Shown: positions 33,031 to 42,193, numbered from the stretch's first letter. The stretch: DNA of 47,115 bases from Opitutaceae bacterium (GCA_018667915.1 JABIRI010000259.1:1-47115); one strand, 5' to 3'. Made by a program: numbers and translations. The notes: a model not told the origin generated them from the sequence alone.

Positions 33031-33237
33031 GGGTCGCATCATCTCGCCGCGCCCTCGAGCCACCTCGTATTTGTTGCGCTCAGGGAGGCAAACAACGGCT
33101 GGATACTAAGGAGTTATCAAATTCACTCATCATCACGGCCGCGTGGGTGCGCATTTATTGTCGGATGTATCGCGGATGTTTTGATCAGCAAGTGTTCGAT
33201 TTACGTGAGAGTTTAGGCCACTTATCGGTGAAGAACT

Positions 33238-34653
33238 ATGCGCGACGAACGCAAACGAGCAGATCTGGCTCTTGGTAAGCTGGAAATTTATTCAACGACG
33301 GCGGTCAAGAAGATCGGAATCACGGTGTTGGTGGCGGCAGCCGTGGCCCTTCTTCCGGATTGGCCGGGGCTCGCCCCTGCGGGTCAGTGGTGTCTCTTCA
33401 TCTTGATTGTGGCCGCAGGGCTATGGGTCAGTGAGGCGATTCCGGCGTTCGCCGTATCCCTGTTGGTGATCGGAATGGAGATCATGATTTTGGGGCGACC
33501 AGGAGGTGTCTTTGCCGAAACCTCGAATGACTGGATGATGTTCGTCGAACCCTGGGCGAGCCCGGTCATTTGGCTGTTCTTCGGGGGGTTCGTCCTTGCC
33601 GAGGCTGCCGCAAAATCAGGGCTGGATCGGCATGTTTGCCGATTGGTGATCGCGCGGTGTGATTCCAAACCCTCGCTCGTGCTGATCGGCACGATGGGAA
33701 TCACATTCGTATTCTCGATGTTCATTTCCAATACCGCCACCACGTCGATGATGATGGCGGTGATCGCACCCGTGGTGCTGGCGTTGCCGAAGTCGCAACG
33801 GTTTACCAAAGCACTCCTCATGGGGGTGCCTTTCGCAGCCAATCTCGGCGGCATGGGCACCGTGATCGGGAGCCCACCCAACGCCATCGCGGTCGGTATG
33901 CTGCAAAAAGGCGGGGCGCCGGTTTCGTTTCTCAAGTGGTCGATGGTTGGCCTGCCGCCGGCGTTGCTGCTGGTGGTCGTGGCCTACTTCTACCTCATGG
34001 TGCGTTACCCGCCCAACGATGCGAAATTGGATTTTTCCGAAGCGACTAATCCCGCGCCCCAGGAGAACCGCTCGCCGGTCTGGCAACAGCTCGTGGTATT
34101 AGGTGTTTTTGTGGTAACGATTCTGCTGTGGATGAGTGGTCCGCTGCATAAAGTGCCCACGGCGGTGGTCTCATTCGTGCCCATCATCGTATTCACTGCG
34201 ACCGGTGTTTTGAGCGCATTCGATATTCGCAAACTGCCCTGGGATGTATTGCTGATGTTGACGGGTGGTCTGGCGCTGGGCGTGGGTGTATCCGAGACCG
34301 GGTTGGCCGATTGGTTGATCGGGATGGTCCCAACCGAATCGATCGGGAAACTCGCCCTCACCGCGGCCCTGGCCGGAGTATGCATGCTGCTCTCCAACTT
34401 CATGAGTAACACGGCGGCGACCAATATCATCGTGCCCGTCGCGGCGGCGATCGGCACGGGGTTTGATATGCAGATCATCATTCCCATCGCGCTTGCCGCT
34501 TCGACCGCAATGTGTTTGCCCGTCTCCACCCCTCCTAACGCGATTGCGTTCAGCCACGGGCGGATCGAATCGCGGGACTTCCTCGCCGGTGGTATTTTGA
34601 TGGGAATCCTCGGCCCCGCTCTGGCGGTGCTGTGGAGCTACATCGTGCTCTGA
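33238..34653 (+). CDS. SLC13/DASS-family anion:Na+ symporter
   Basis: A 471-residue inner-membrane transporter of the divalent-anion:Na+ symporter family, importing dicarboxylates, sulfate or related anions. The paired Ser-Asn-Thr substrate/sodium motifs are present as FISNTATTSMMM in the first half and NFMSNTAATNIIV in the second, and STPPNAIAFSHG and GSPPNAIAVGM mark the two inverted repeats. About 11-12 hydrophobic segments. Start ATG 33238. A DUF2490 outer-membrane barrel gene follows after 88 bases. Whether the cargo is a C4-dicarboxylate or sulfate is not decidable; with sulfatases nearby, sulfate is a thought only. Confidence 0.88.
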   Translation: MRDERKRADLALGKLEIYSTTAVKKIGITVLVAAAVALLPDWPGLAPAGQWCLFILIVAAGLWVSEAIPAFAVSLLVIGMEIMILGRPGGVFAETSNDWMMFVEPWASPVIWLFFGGFVLAEAAAKSGLDRHVCRLVIARCDSKPSLVLIGTMGITFVFSMFISNTATTSMMMAVIAPVVLALPKSQRFTKALLMGVPFAANLGGMGTVIGSPPNAIAVGMLQKGGAPVSFLKWSMVGLPPALLLVVVAYFYLMVRYPPNDAKLDFSEATNPAPQENRSPVWQQLVVLGVFVVTILLWMSGPLHKVPTAVVSFVPIIVFTATGVLSAFDIRKLPWDVLLMLTGGLALGVGVSETGLADWLIGMVPTESIGKLALTAALAGVCMLLSNFMSNTAATNIIVPVAAAIGTGFDMQIIIPIALAASTAMCLPVSTPPNAIAFSHGRIESRDFLAGGILMGILGPALAVLWSYIVL

Positions 34654-34741
34654 TTCGCGCCGACTATTGACCGAAATCAGCGCGGGCTTCGCCAAGATAT
34701 GCGAAGGTGCGTTGCCCCATCTCTGCTAAAGTCGAAGCGCA

Positions 34742-35434
34742 ATGAACATCAAGAGAACGATTCTCCAAATGAAGCGGATGGTCGTGGTTACGCTGATGGC
34801 GGGGCTGGGAAACGGGGCGCACGCCAACGATGGGCAGTTCTGGTCGGCGGTTATGCTCAAGCACCGCGTGAACACGGATTGGTCGGCCACGTGGCGGGCG
34901 GAACCCCGATTCACGGATAATTTCAAGGACATCGGCACAGTGTTCTTGCGGAGTTCACTCGCCCTACCCCTGAACGATTGGGCGACGGCGACCGTGAGCT
35001 ACACACATCTCGATGTGCGTAAATACGACCCCTTGACTGGTCTGGGGAATTTTCGCCAACAAAACTGGGCAGGCATCGGCATCACCGGGAGATTCAATCT
35101 GACCCCACATTGGTCGTTCAAGTCGCGCAACAACCTCCACCTGCGTTGGATCGAGGGGAAAGACTCACCCAATGTGCGCACCCGGCACTACCTCGAAATG
35201 GCGTGGAAACCCGAGAACTCCCGGCGAATTCGCGGGTTCTATTCCGGCAACGAATTCTTCGTCGAACTCGCCCACAAAACGACCCCGGAAAACCGGTTCA
35301 CACCCTTCGGTGCACGACTGAAAATGAACGATCGCACCAACTTGACGTTGTTCTACCTCATCCGCTCCACCAAACCCCGCGGCAAGTGGCAACACGCGCA
35401 CGTCTTGGGCACCTACTTGAGTCACACCATTTAG
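34742..35434 (+). CDS. DUF2490 outer-membrane beta-barrel protein
   Basis: A 230-residue protein with a signal peptide (VVVTLMAGLGNGAHA) and alternating amphipathic strands characteristic of the DUF2490 family: DGQFWSAVMLKHRVN..., WRAEPRFTDN, VSYTHLDVRKYD, FKSRNNLHLRWIEG and FSGNEFFV-like strands, ending with a terminal hydrophobic strand. Members are predicted outer-membrane barrels with unknown function. Alternative ATG starts lie 10 and 13 codons in. It lies downstream of the DASS transporter in the same direction. Confidence 0.8.
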   Translation: MNIKRTILQMKRMVVVTLMAGLGNGAHANDGQFWSAVMLKHRVNTDWSATWRAEPRFTDNFKDIGTVFLRSSLALPLNDWATATVSYTHLDVRKYDPLTGLGNFRQQNWAGIGITGRFNLTPHWSFKSRNNLHLRWIEGKDSPNVRTRHYLEMAWKPENSRRIRGFYSGNEFFVELAHKTTPENRFTPFGARLKMNDRTNLTLFYLIRSTKPRGKWQHAHVLGTYLSHTI

Positions 35435-35540
35435 GGCTCGGAAAAAAACAACGGGCAAAATGTCCTGTTTCTTCACCCCCACGCGTTTGATGAGTATCGG
35501 CTACCCTGGTCGACACAACTCACCTTAATAAAGTTCTCCC

Positions 35541-35879
35541 ATGTCTTCTCAAAAATATCTTTGTATCCAACGCAGCGAATCCGGCGAATGCCCTCCGCCC
35601 TCCCCCGACCAAATGCAGGCCATGTATGCCAATTTTCAGGCGTGGATGAAGAAGTATCAGCAAAACATCGTCGATATGGGCGGTAAACTCGGCGGCGGCA
35701 GTGTAGTAAGTGCCAAGGGGAGCACCGATGGTCCTTACATCGAAGCCAAGGAGGTCATCGGCGGCTACATGATCATCACCGCCGAGAGCTTGGCCGAAGC
35801 CATCAAAATCGCCCAGGAATCCCCCGGCACCGGCATGCCCGGATCCAGCGTCGAAGTCCGCGCGATCGAGACGGAGTAG
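35541..35879 (+). CDS. YCII-related (DGPF-type) protein
   Basis: A 112-residue cytoplasmic protein of the YCII/DGPF domain group: KYLCIQRSES, a long helix MQAMYANFQAWMKKYQQN, the turn GGKLGGGSVVSAKGSTDGPY, then EVIGGYMIITAESLAEAIKI and a terminal SVEVRAIE strand. These ferredoxin-fold proteins are small and mostly of unknown role, sometimes found with sigma factors, which are not present here. Start ATG 35541. Confidence 0.85.
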   Translation: MSSQKYLCIQRSESGECPPPSPDQMQAMYANFQAWMKKYQQNIVDMGGKLGGGSVVSAKGSTDGPYIEAKEVIGGYMIITAESLAEAIKIAQESPGTGMPGSSVEVRAIETE

Positions 35880-36061
35880 CGAACCGTTTTCCCACGAGGT
35901 CCGGATTCCACCTTGGAGTGGAACCACAAACTCAAACGGCAAATGAGCCGTGAACCTGCGATACGGTGGTTTACTTTGACTGCCGATCAGAGGATACTCG
36001 CCCACGTCCATGTGGGAACAACTTCTTCACGGATGAGTTAACCTCAGCAAAGGACACTACC

Positions 36062-36202
36062 ATGGGTGACAGATCCCCCAAATCGAACAAGAAGCTCAAA
36101 TCGCAAAAGCAGTCGAAGACCGACACGCAGAACCGCGGCAAACAAGCCCAGATCGACGCCGGTCACGCGCGCAAAGAGCAGCAGGCTAAAAAGGGGAAAT
36201 AA
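36062..36202 (+). CDS. Small basic protein beginning MGDRSPKSN
   Basis: A 46-residue lysine-, glutamine- and serine-rich protein (MGDRSPKSNKKLKSQKQSK...), too short for usual ORF filters. From memory, proteins with this MGDRSPKSN start recur in several bacterial groups with no known role. An AGGA lies eight bases before the ATG, and a hairpin 12 bases after the stop supports a real transcript. The composition predicts a disordered, nucleic-acid-binding-like peptide. Confidence 0.75.
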   Translation: MGDRSPKSNKKLKSQKQSKTDTQNRGKQAQIDAGHARKEQQAKKGK

Positions 36203-36213
36203 CTCCAGACCTA

Positions 36214-36244
36214 GGGAGAACGTCATCCTCCCCGACGTTCTCCC
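36214..36244 (+). terminator. Hairpin after the small basic gene
   Basis: GGGAGAACGTC pairs perfectly with GACGTTCTCCC around a nine-base loop, followed by TTCTCCCCC. Stable stem, weak T-tract; it probably ends the MGDRSPKSN gene transcript. Confidence 0.6.
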
Positions 36245-36336
36245 TTCTCCCCCACTTAAACGCGGAGGCGTTCCCGAATCGGTCGCCCGGATGGGTGTTA
36301 ACTCAGGTGGACCTCATCGATGGTAGACGACCGTCT

Positions 36337-36930
36337 TCATCGCTCCGTTTTCTTTGCCCGATAGTTGCGGCAATAGTCCTCCGCATTCTCCACGGTTGGG
36401 TTCCGGGCGAGATCCACATCATTGAGACTGGTAGTGGCGCCCCAGGAAAAAATCCGCTCGAACAATGGCAGCCAGCGCGCATCACGAATCATCTCCATGA
36501 AATAGACTTCATGCTCCTTTTCTTTGATTCCCATTTCGTAGAGCACGTCATCGAACTCCGTAATCCCCAGGGCGTGAAAATGCCGAATCATCACAAAATA
36601 TTCGCAGACGTTCCCGCTCTCCAACTTGCCCGCAAAAAAGTATGGCATGAAATGCCCAATCACGTAGCAACTCGCGCCAATCACGCGACCAATGACGTGG
36701 TATTTAAACTCATACCAGGATGACACCGGCAGACCGAATCGATCCATGATCACTTTGACTTCGCGGCGATGATTCCACTCGTCCTGCTCGATCTCATGGA
36801 TGTGTTCACGCTCCGGCCCGGCGCCGACCGAGCCCGCGTGTCCGATATAAGCAAATGCCGCGGCCTTCTCCGCTGAATATGCCGTGCGCAGCGACTTAAC
36901 TAGAGCGGGATGATCAAGCGTCTGGTTCAT
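36337..36930 (-). CDS. Ferritin-like di-iron protein (COQ7-like)
   Basis: A 197-residue helical protein with di-iron ligands E..AFAYIGH, EIEQDEWNHRREV (E-x-x-H), then FDDVLYEMGIKEKEHEVYF, an arrangement like demethoxyubiquinone hydroxylase (COQ7) or other ferritin-like oxygenases. Start ATG 36930 (MNQTLDHPALV); the frame is open 22 codons further, overlapping the upstream gene. The upstream four-helix membrane protein ends eight bases before this ATG, so they form a pair. The substrate is unknown; no ubiquinone genes are near. Confidence 0.72.
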   Translation of the reverse strand: MNQTLDHPALVKSLRTAYSAEKAAAFAYIGHAGSVGAGPEREHIHEIEQDEWNHRREVKVIMDRFGLPVSSWYEFKYHVIGRVIGASCYVIGHFMPYFFAGKLESGNVCEYFVMIRHFHALGITEFDDVLYEMGIKEKEHEVYFMEMIRDARWLPLFERIFSWGATTSLNDVDLARNPTVENAEDYCRNYRAKKTER

Positions 36931-36937
36931 TAAAAAT

Positions 36938-37357
36938 TCAGAACGTAGTGCGGGGAAATCCGGCCAACCATCCAAACCCGACTGCGTAGATGGCACACTC
37001 CAATCGTAAAAGGTTAAACCCCACTCGTAACATTGGTTGGGTCAGACTTGGCTTTACCCCGAGCCACGGGAGCAGGGCCAGCCGCCCGCCCCACCAAAGC
37101 GCGATCGCACCACACCACAATCGAGCCATCGTGCTCCCGGATGCCAGCTCATCGGCGAAACCGACACACAAAAGTCCAAAGACCGCGATGACGGCACCAA
37201 TGGCCAGGTTCTGAGCAATCGCGAAACGCCGATGGAGTTCCGGCAGCTTGGCCAGATTTTCATCCCAATTCGGCGGGATCGGCGTGAAGACCGCGAGAAT
37301 CAGCGTCACGAAATGAAAGAAGCCCGCCGTTCTTACCGCCCAGATCCATTCTTCCAT
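36938..37357 (-). CDS. Four-helix membrane protein paired with the ferritin-like gene
   Basis: Not recognised. A ~139-residue protein with four hydrophobic segments (RTAGFFHFVTLILAVFTPI, FAIAQNLAIGAVIAVFGLL, ARLWCGAIALWWGGRLALL, LLRLECAIYAVGFGWLAG). The ribosome site AGGAG (37366-37370) fits the ATG at 37357 (eight-base spacing) better than the ATG two codons earlier. It ends eight bases before the di-iron protein and may hold or supply it at the membrane. Confidence 0.68.
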   Translation of the reverse strand: MEEWIWAVRTAGFFHFVTLILAVFTPIPPNWDENLAKLPELHRRFAIAQNLAIGAVIAVFGLLCVGFADELASGSTMARLWCGAIALWWGGRLALLPWLGVKPSLTQPMLRVGFNLLRLECAIYAVGFGWLAGFPRTTF

Positions 37358-37482
37358 ATGCATGTCTCCTGAAACCTGCACCCATCGGGCACCCAAGTCA
37401 CGCCTACCCGAACAATAGAGTCCCTCCTGCTGGTCAGACTCAGTTCACCTGCTTACTCGCGAGAGGGGCGCCTTGCCGTCCC

Positions 37483-38232
37483 TCAATCACCCGGCGACTT
37501 CGCGGCCTCTTCAGCCAGATCGATCGTGTGCTGAATCATCTCAAAGTCGCCGATGGCTCCGTGCCCCGGCAACACGCGCTCAGTCTCCGGAAAGGTGTGT
37601 TGCACGCGTCGCATCGCGTTTGCCCATTCCGAAATCGTCGCATCCGCCACATTACCCATCCCGTTACTTTCCGCAGCCCGCACGGCGCAACCGCCCGCGA
37701 GCAACTTCGTCGCCGCGAGCCACACAACCACGTTGTCCTCCGCGTGCGCGGGGCCGGGGTATGAGATCTCCATCGAACCACTCATCATCGTTTCGCCCGA
37801 ATTCAACTCATAGAGATCAAACGCATCCGTTGGCTCGACCTCCGCCAGTTCCAGCGTGCGCTTCGACGCAATCACGCGCGCACCACGTTCGGCAAAAACC
37901 TCCCAGCCTCCCAAACGATCATTGTGAAAGTGAGTCACAATCAGGCGATTCACGGGCAGGCCCAATTCGCGATCAATCCAATCGAGCAACAGCAACGACG
38001 GCTCCGCGCCCCACGCCGTATCAATAACGACGAGATGGTCGCCTTCCCGCACAATCAAACCATTGGACGATACCCGTCCCCACTCCCCCGCATCCTGCCA
38101 CGACTTGTGCAACCACACTCCGTGGGCAAGTGGCGTCACCTCCACCTCCACAGCTGTCTCCGACACTGGGGCTGCAACACCAACCAATCCCCAATTTACC
38201 AATATGGTCCACACCCTCCAATTCATCATCAC
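37483..38232 (-). CDS. Subclass B1 metallo-beta-lactamase homologue
   Basis: A probable periplasmic metallo-beta-lactamase of 249 residues, with a short hydrophobic leader (residues 5-21). Every B1 zinc ligand is present in order: H101-F-H103-N-D105 (VTHFHNDRLGGWE), H163 (PGPAHAEDN), C182 (LLAGGCAVR) and H224 (LPGHG). The gaps 62/19/42 are one residue off or identical to those of BcII from Bacillus cereus as I recall them. GMGNVADA supplies the B1 Asn (N194); the usual Lys three residues after Cys is Arg185. B1 enzymes hydrolyse penicillins, cephalosporins and carbapenems; activity here is inferred. No mobile element adjoins it, so it looks like a resident gene. Start ATG 38232, with further ATGs at 38229 and 38226. 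Confidence 0.85.
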   Translation of the reverse strand: MMMNWRVWTILVNWGLVGVAAPVSETAVEVEVTPLAHGVWLHKSWQDAGEWGRVSSNGLIVREGDHLVVIDTAWGAEPSLLLLDWIDRELGLPVNRLIVTHFHNDRLGGWEVFAERGARVIASKRTLELAEVEPTDAFDLYELNSGETMMSGSMEISYPGPAHAEDNVVVWLAATKLLAGGCAVRAAESNGMGNVADATISEWANAMRRVQHTFPETERVLPGHGAIGDFEMIQHTIDLAEEAAKSPGD

Positions 38233-38388
38233 CCCATCACCTCGCGTCGGTTCCGCGCAATCAATCTATAAACACAACTCTCTAAGGCATTTCTCCACCT
38301 CCTCCTTTAGCGCCCCAGAATCAATAAATCTTTTTTGTGAAAGATCATGTGCAGAACGCTCGTTTCATCAGTGAACCCACAATCAATT

Positions 38389-38937
38389 ATGATCATACTA
38401 AAAAAATACCTCCAAATTATTCTGATAGTGCTCTTCGCCAACGTGACCGCTTCTGGCCAAGAGCCCGCCGCCGCCCCTCAGGAATCTAAATCACCCATTT
38501 CCGAGGGTTTGGGCTATCGCTTCTTCTCCCCATCCGCCCGAGTATATTTCGACACTGGGACCGATGATCCCGGCGAAATTGATATATTTAATGATGGAGC
38601 GGCATCAGTTAACATATCGCTCTTGGAGCTTGTGTATCGAGTGGAAACCCATGGTCGACTTCAGTTTCAGAACGGTGAAAACAAGCTGTATTTCGGTCCT
38701 GCCATTGGCGTCGGATTAACTTCTCCTGCCTCGGATAGTCAGAACGGAGCAACCGACGCAGGAAGTTCACCGGTAGTCATGGTAAGCGCGGGTGTATTTG
38801 CCGAGATTCAAGTAAACCAATCTTCCGATAGCGTAATCATTTTAGAAACAGGCTACGCAATCGGATATTCCGCATCCGAAACTGCTACCGATAACAATGA
38901 TGGAGCTCTCTACGTCGGCTTGGGTTTCGATTTCTAG
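38389..38937 (+). CDS. Exported protein of unknown function, barrel-like
   Basis: Not recognised. A 182-residue protein with signal peptide MIILKKYLQIILIVLFANV, then an acidic, strand-rich region (YRFFSPSARVYFDTGTDD, LLELVYRVETHGRLQFQNG, KLYFGPAIGVGLTSP, VVMVSAGVFAEIQVNQSS) and a final aromatic strand GALYVGLGFDF, the signature end of an outer-membrane barrel. It is AT-richer than its neighbours. A strong terminator follows the stop. It is divergent from the B1 enzyme. Confidence 0.72.
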   Translation: MIILKKYLQIILIVLFANVTASGQEPAAAPQESKSPISEGLGYRFFSPSARVYFDTGTDDPGEIDIFNDGAASVNISLLELVYRVETHGRLQFQNGENKLYFGPAIGVGLTSPASDSQNGATDAGSSPVVMVSAGVFAEIQVNQSSDSVIILETGYAIGYSASETATDNNDGALYVGLGFDF

Positions 38938-38962
38938 CCAGCTGACGAATGTAAATTTCCAG

Positions 38963-38994
38963 AAATAGAGGCAGTTTATCCTGCCTCTATTTTT
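38963..38994 (+). terminator. Rho-independent terminator
   Basis: AAATAGAGGCAG pairs perfectly with CTGCCTCTATTT around a six-base loop (TTTATC) and runs into T residues up to 38994. It lies 26 bases after the stop of the barrel-like gene and is the clearest terminator in the window. Confidence 0.9.
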
Positions 38995-39077
38995 GCCCTA
39001 CGAGGCATAATCCTGTTCCCATTCCACGACCCTGCTGAACCCTCGACTCCTGTTCCGTTCGGCGAAAGCATTCTGCT

Positions 39078-39494
39078 ATGCCACCATCAACTCCCGGCTA
39101 TTCCGGCACGCCGCTTTTTCGAAAACTTGGCATCGATGAGGGCACGGTGGTGGTCTCCAAAAACGCCCCTACCGAATACCGCACTTGGCTCGAGCCGCTG
39201 CCGGCAGACGTTGTATTCTCCAACCGCTTATCCAGGAAGACCGACATCGTTCATCTCTTCACCACGGATCGCGCCGAGCTCATCCGCGAACTCAGGAAAC
39301 TGCGAACCCGCATTCGGCCCAACGCCGCCGTATGGGTATCGTGGCCTAAGAAGGCCTCCAAAGTCCCGACAACGGTTACCGAAGACACCATCAGGCATAC
39401 CGCCTTGCCGCTTGGATTCGTTGATATCAAAGTCTGCGCGGTGAGCGACATTTGGTCCGCCCTCAAACTCGTCATCCGCCGAGAACTGCGGTGA
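39078..39494 (+). CDS. DUF3052 family protein
   Basis: A 138-residue cytoplasmic protein matching DUF3052: GYSGTPLFRKLGIDEG at the start, VWVSWPKKASKVPTTVTED in the middle and LPLGFVDIKVCAVSDIWSAL near the end. Function unknown in the family; stand-alone members are common. Start ATG 39078. Confidence 0.88.
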   Translation: MPPSTPGYSGTPLFRKLGIDEGTVVVSKNAPTEYRTWLEPLPADVVFSNRLSRKTDIVHLFTTDRAELIRELRKLRTRIRPNAAVWVSWPKKASKVPTTVTEDTIRHTALPLGFVDIKVCAVSDIWSALKLVIRRELR

Positions 39495-39638
39495 GACCGC
39501 TCGATGACCGCCAAACCCTCGATTTTGAACCGACCGGCCAGCCATGGTTTAACAATTCGAGTTCAATCCAATCTTCGTATACGAACATTGGATTGAGCTC
39601 GTGGCCGCATGGATGTAGCTAAGATAGCTCGCCTCGAT

Positions 39639-39788
39639 ATGAAACGCATCCCCATGGAAATTAAAGTGTTGATCGCCATCTTTTTGGCCGGAGTGATTTC
39701 TGTGCTGTGGTATGTCTATGACACCAAGGCCAAGCGACGCGCCGAGGCTGCCGCTCCCACACCGATCTCCCAACCGATTGATCCCTGA
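39639..39788 (+). CDS. Small single-pass membrane protein
   Basis: Not recognised. A 49-residue product: MKRIPMEIKVLIAIFLAGV forms the start and a membrane helix through VLWYVYD, followed by a basic TKAKRRAE and a Pro-rich end. A second ATG lies five codons later. It ends 23 bases before the topB stop on the other strand. Length, composition and context support a real small protein, but there is no family evidence. Confidence 0.5.
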   Translation: MKRIPMEIKVLIAIFLAGVISVLWYVYDTKAKRRAEAAAPTPISQPIDP

Positions 39789-39811
39789 GAACCTCCGTGC
39801 CCGTTCGCTAC

Positions 39812-42193
39812 TCAACCACTGAAGTCGAACTTCACGGCGCCGGCGATAACCTTGAGTTTGGCGTCAAAGGGCTTTCCGGCCTTGGAAGTGAAACCGGGCA
39901 GGATCTCAGTTTGGCCTTCGGTCAGTAGAAGCTTCGCGATGTCGGGCGTGATCTCCTTTTTCGCAATGGTCTTCCACACCACGAACGAACAACCGTTCTT
40001 CCAGTTGGAACAGCCGTAAGCTTTTTTACCGACCACCACATCGCCGGCGCACACCGGGCACGGTCCTAGCGAGGCGGCATTCTCCGCGCCTTTCTCAACG
40101 GCCGCATCGGTGAAGGCCGGTTTTCCTTTTTTGTCAAAACTCAGATGGGCAAAATGCGCGACGCCGTCGACCTTGATACCGTGCGGTGTCAGGCTCTGTT
40201 TGTGGATGAGAATTTCCCGCGCGAAAACCGGCGTTATTGTGAGCCCCCAGAGCTCGCCAGGGAGGACGAATTTGCAGCCTGTCTTCCACTTCGAACAGCC
40301 ATAACCCGTGCGGCCACGGATCACCGGTGCGTGACAACACGGACACGGTCCCAGATTGGTAAGGTCGATCGTGGTCTCGGATTTATTGGCGAGGATTTCA
40401 CGGGTGTAGTCCGCCACTTCGGCCATGAATTTTTGGGGCTCATATTCGCCGCGCTCCATTTGCTTGAGCCGAAACTCCCAGTCGCCGGTGAGCTCGGGTG
40501 ACTTGAGTCGGTCATCTTGCACGAGGCCAATCAATGCCCGACCGGAATCGGTGCTGATGAGCGTCTTGCGGCGGCGCTCGACGTAGTTGCGCGTGATGAG
40601 CACTTCGATGATCGAGGCGCGCGTCGCGGGAGTGCCAACACCCTTTTCCTTGAGCGCTTCCTTGAGGGCTTCGTCGGTCACAATTTTGCCAGCGGTCTCC
40701 ATGAGCGAGAGCAGACTGGCTTCGTTGAAGCGTTTGGGCGCGGAGGTCTTGCCGGTGATGAGTGACGGCTCGTGCGGATTGCTTTCTCCTTCGGCAAAAT
40801 CGGGCAGCACCTGTTTCGCATCATCGTCATCGACCGTATCGCCCGACTTGCTCTTTTTGCCTTTGGCGGGAGTCGCCTTTTCATCCTCCTCGGCTTGCGG
40901 TTCGTTGGCGTAGAGAGCCTCCCAACCGGGATCTTCGATGACCGTGCCACGGGCACGAAACGGTTCCGCCACCGCCTCCGCATCGACCGTCGTTACGGCG
41001 CGAATTGCCGACGGATAAAACACCGCGACCAAGCGCGTCACGACCGCGTCGTAGAGCTTGCCTTCGTCACCCGAGAGACGATCACCCACTATCGTCGTGG
41101 GGATGATCGCGTGGTGATCGGCGACCTTCTTGTCGTTGATGATGCGCTTGGTGAATTTGAGCGCGGTGAGATCAAGGGGTCCAATCTCGGCGGGTTTTAC
41201 CACCCGTAATTTTTCCAGGAGCGGCGCAAGCGTCGGCTGCATGTCGGCCGTGAGGTAGCAGCTGTCGGTTCGCGGATACGTGAGGTGCTTCGACTCGTAG
41301 AGGCTTTGCGCGAGTTTGAGCGTTTGGTCGGCCGTGAAACCGTGGCGTTTGTTCATGTCGCGCTGCAGACTGGTGAGGTCGTAAAGCAACGGTGGATGTG
41401 CGAGGGCCTTTTTCTTAGCGACACCTGTGACCACCAGCGGCTGGTCAGCGACTTTTTCGATGATCGCTTGGGCCTCGGGTTGGGCGGTGAACTTACCACC
41501 CGTGTGTTTAAACTTCGCTTCGCGGCACAAGGTATGGACTTCAAAAAATTCCTCCGGCTCGAAGTGCTCCACTTCCAAGTCGCGGTTGACGATCATGGCC
41601 AGAATCGGCGTCTGCACGCGACCGAGACTGAGGAGGAGTTGGCGGCGACCGTATTCGACGGTGAAGAACCGGGTAGCGTTCATGCCCACGATCCAATCGG
41701 CCTCACTGCGACACCGCGCGGCGTGGTAAAGCGGCTCATAGTCCGATGCGGGCTTAAGTTCGGCGAACCCCTTGGCAATCGCATCATCGGTGAGCGAGCT
41801 GATCCAGAGACGTTTCACTGGTTTAGCCTCACAGCCGGTCCAGTTCAGGATGTAACGAAAAATAAGCTCACCCTCGCGCCCGGCATCCGTCGCGCAGATA
41901 ATTTCCTCGGCGGCTTCGAAAAACGATTTGATGGTCGCCAACTGCTCGGACGCGGAACCATCGGACCGCGGCCGCAATTGAAACGGATCGGGAATCATCG
42001 GCAACGCCGACAGCCGCCACGGTTTCCAATCGAGCGTATAGTCCTCGGGCTCCTGCAACTCGATGAGGTGCCCAAACGCCCACGTAACCGTCCAGCCATT
42101 GCCCTCAAGAAACCCTTTACCCCGCGTAGTGGCCCCAAGATGCTTCGCGATATCGCGCGCCACAGAAGGTTTCTCAGCAATGACAACCTTCAT
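39812..42193 (-). CDS. topB: DNA topoisomerase III (type IA)
   Basis: A 793-residue type IA topoisomerase that cuts one DNA strand and passes another through. The Toprim domain begins KVVIAEKPSVARDIA and contains ATDAGREGEL (D103, E107). The catalytic Tyr is Y306 in LTYPRTDSCYL, and GVGTPATRASIIEVL and DHHAIIPT are typical. Two C-terminal zinc-finger-like repeats (LGPCPCCHAP...CKFVL and LGPCPVCAGD...CSFVV) end the protein. An acidic/Lys-rich insert lies near residues 440-470. Its start overlaps the end of the RAYT gene, so the RAYT element has displaced the native upstream region. AGGA five bases before the ATG may serve as ribosome site. Confidence 0.93.
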   Translation of the reverse strand: MKVVIAEKPSVARDIAKHLGATTRGKGFLEGNGWTVTWAFGHLIELQEPEDYTLDWKPWRLSALPMIPDPFQLRPRSDGSASEQLATIKSFFEAAEEIICATDAGREGELIFRYILNWTGCEAKPVKRLWISSLTDDAIAKGFAELKPASDYEPLYHAARCRSEADWIVGMNATRFFTVEYGRRQLLLSLGRVQTPILAMIVNRDLEVEHFEPEEFFEVHTLCREAKFKHTGGKFTAQPEAQAIIEKVADQPLVVTGVAKKKALAHPPLLYDLTSLQRDMNKRHGFTADQTLKLAQSLYESKHLTYPRTDSCYLTADMQPTLAPLLEKLRVVKPAEIGPLDLTALKFTKRIINDKKVADHHAIIPTTIVGDRLSGDEGKLYDAVVTRLVAVFYPSAIRAVTTVDAEAVAEPFRARGTVIEDPGWEALYANEPQAEEDEKATPAKGKKSKSGDTVDDDDAKQVLPDFAEGESNPHEPSLITGKTSAPKRFNEASLLSLMETAGKIVTDEALKEALKEKGVGTPATRASIIEVLITRNYVERRRKTLISTDSGRALIGLVQDDRLKSPELTGDWEFRLKQMERGEYEPQKFMAEVADYTREILANKSETTIDLTNLGPCPCCHAPVIRGRTGYGCSKWKTGCKFVLPGELWGLTITPVFAREILIHKQSLTPHGIKVDGVAHFAHLSFDKKGKPAFTDAAVEKGAENAASLGPCPVCAGDVVVGKKAYGCSNWKNGCSFVVWKTIAKKEITPDIAKLLLTEGQTEILPGFTSKAGKPFDAKLKVIAGAVKFDFSG

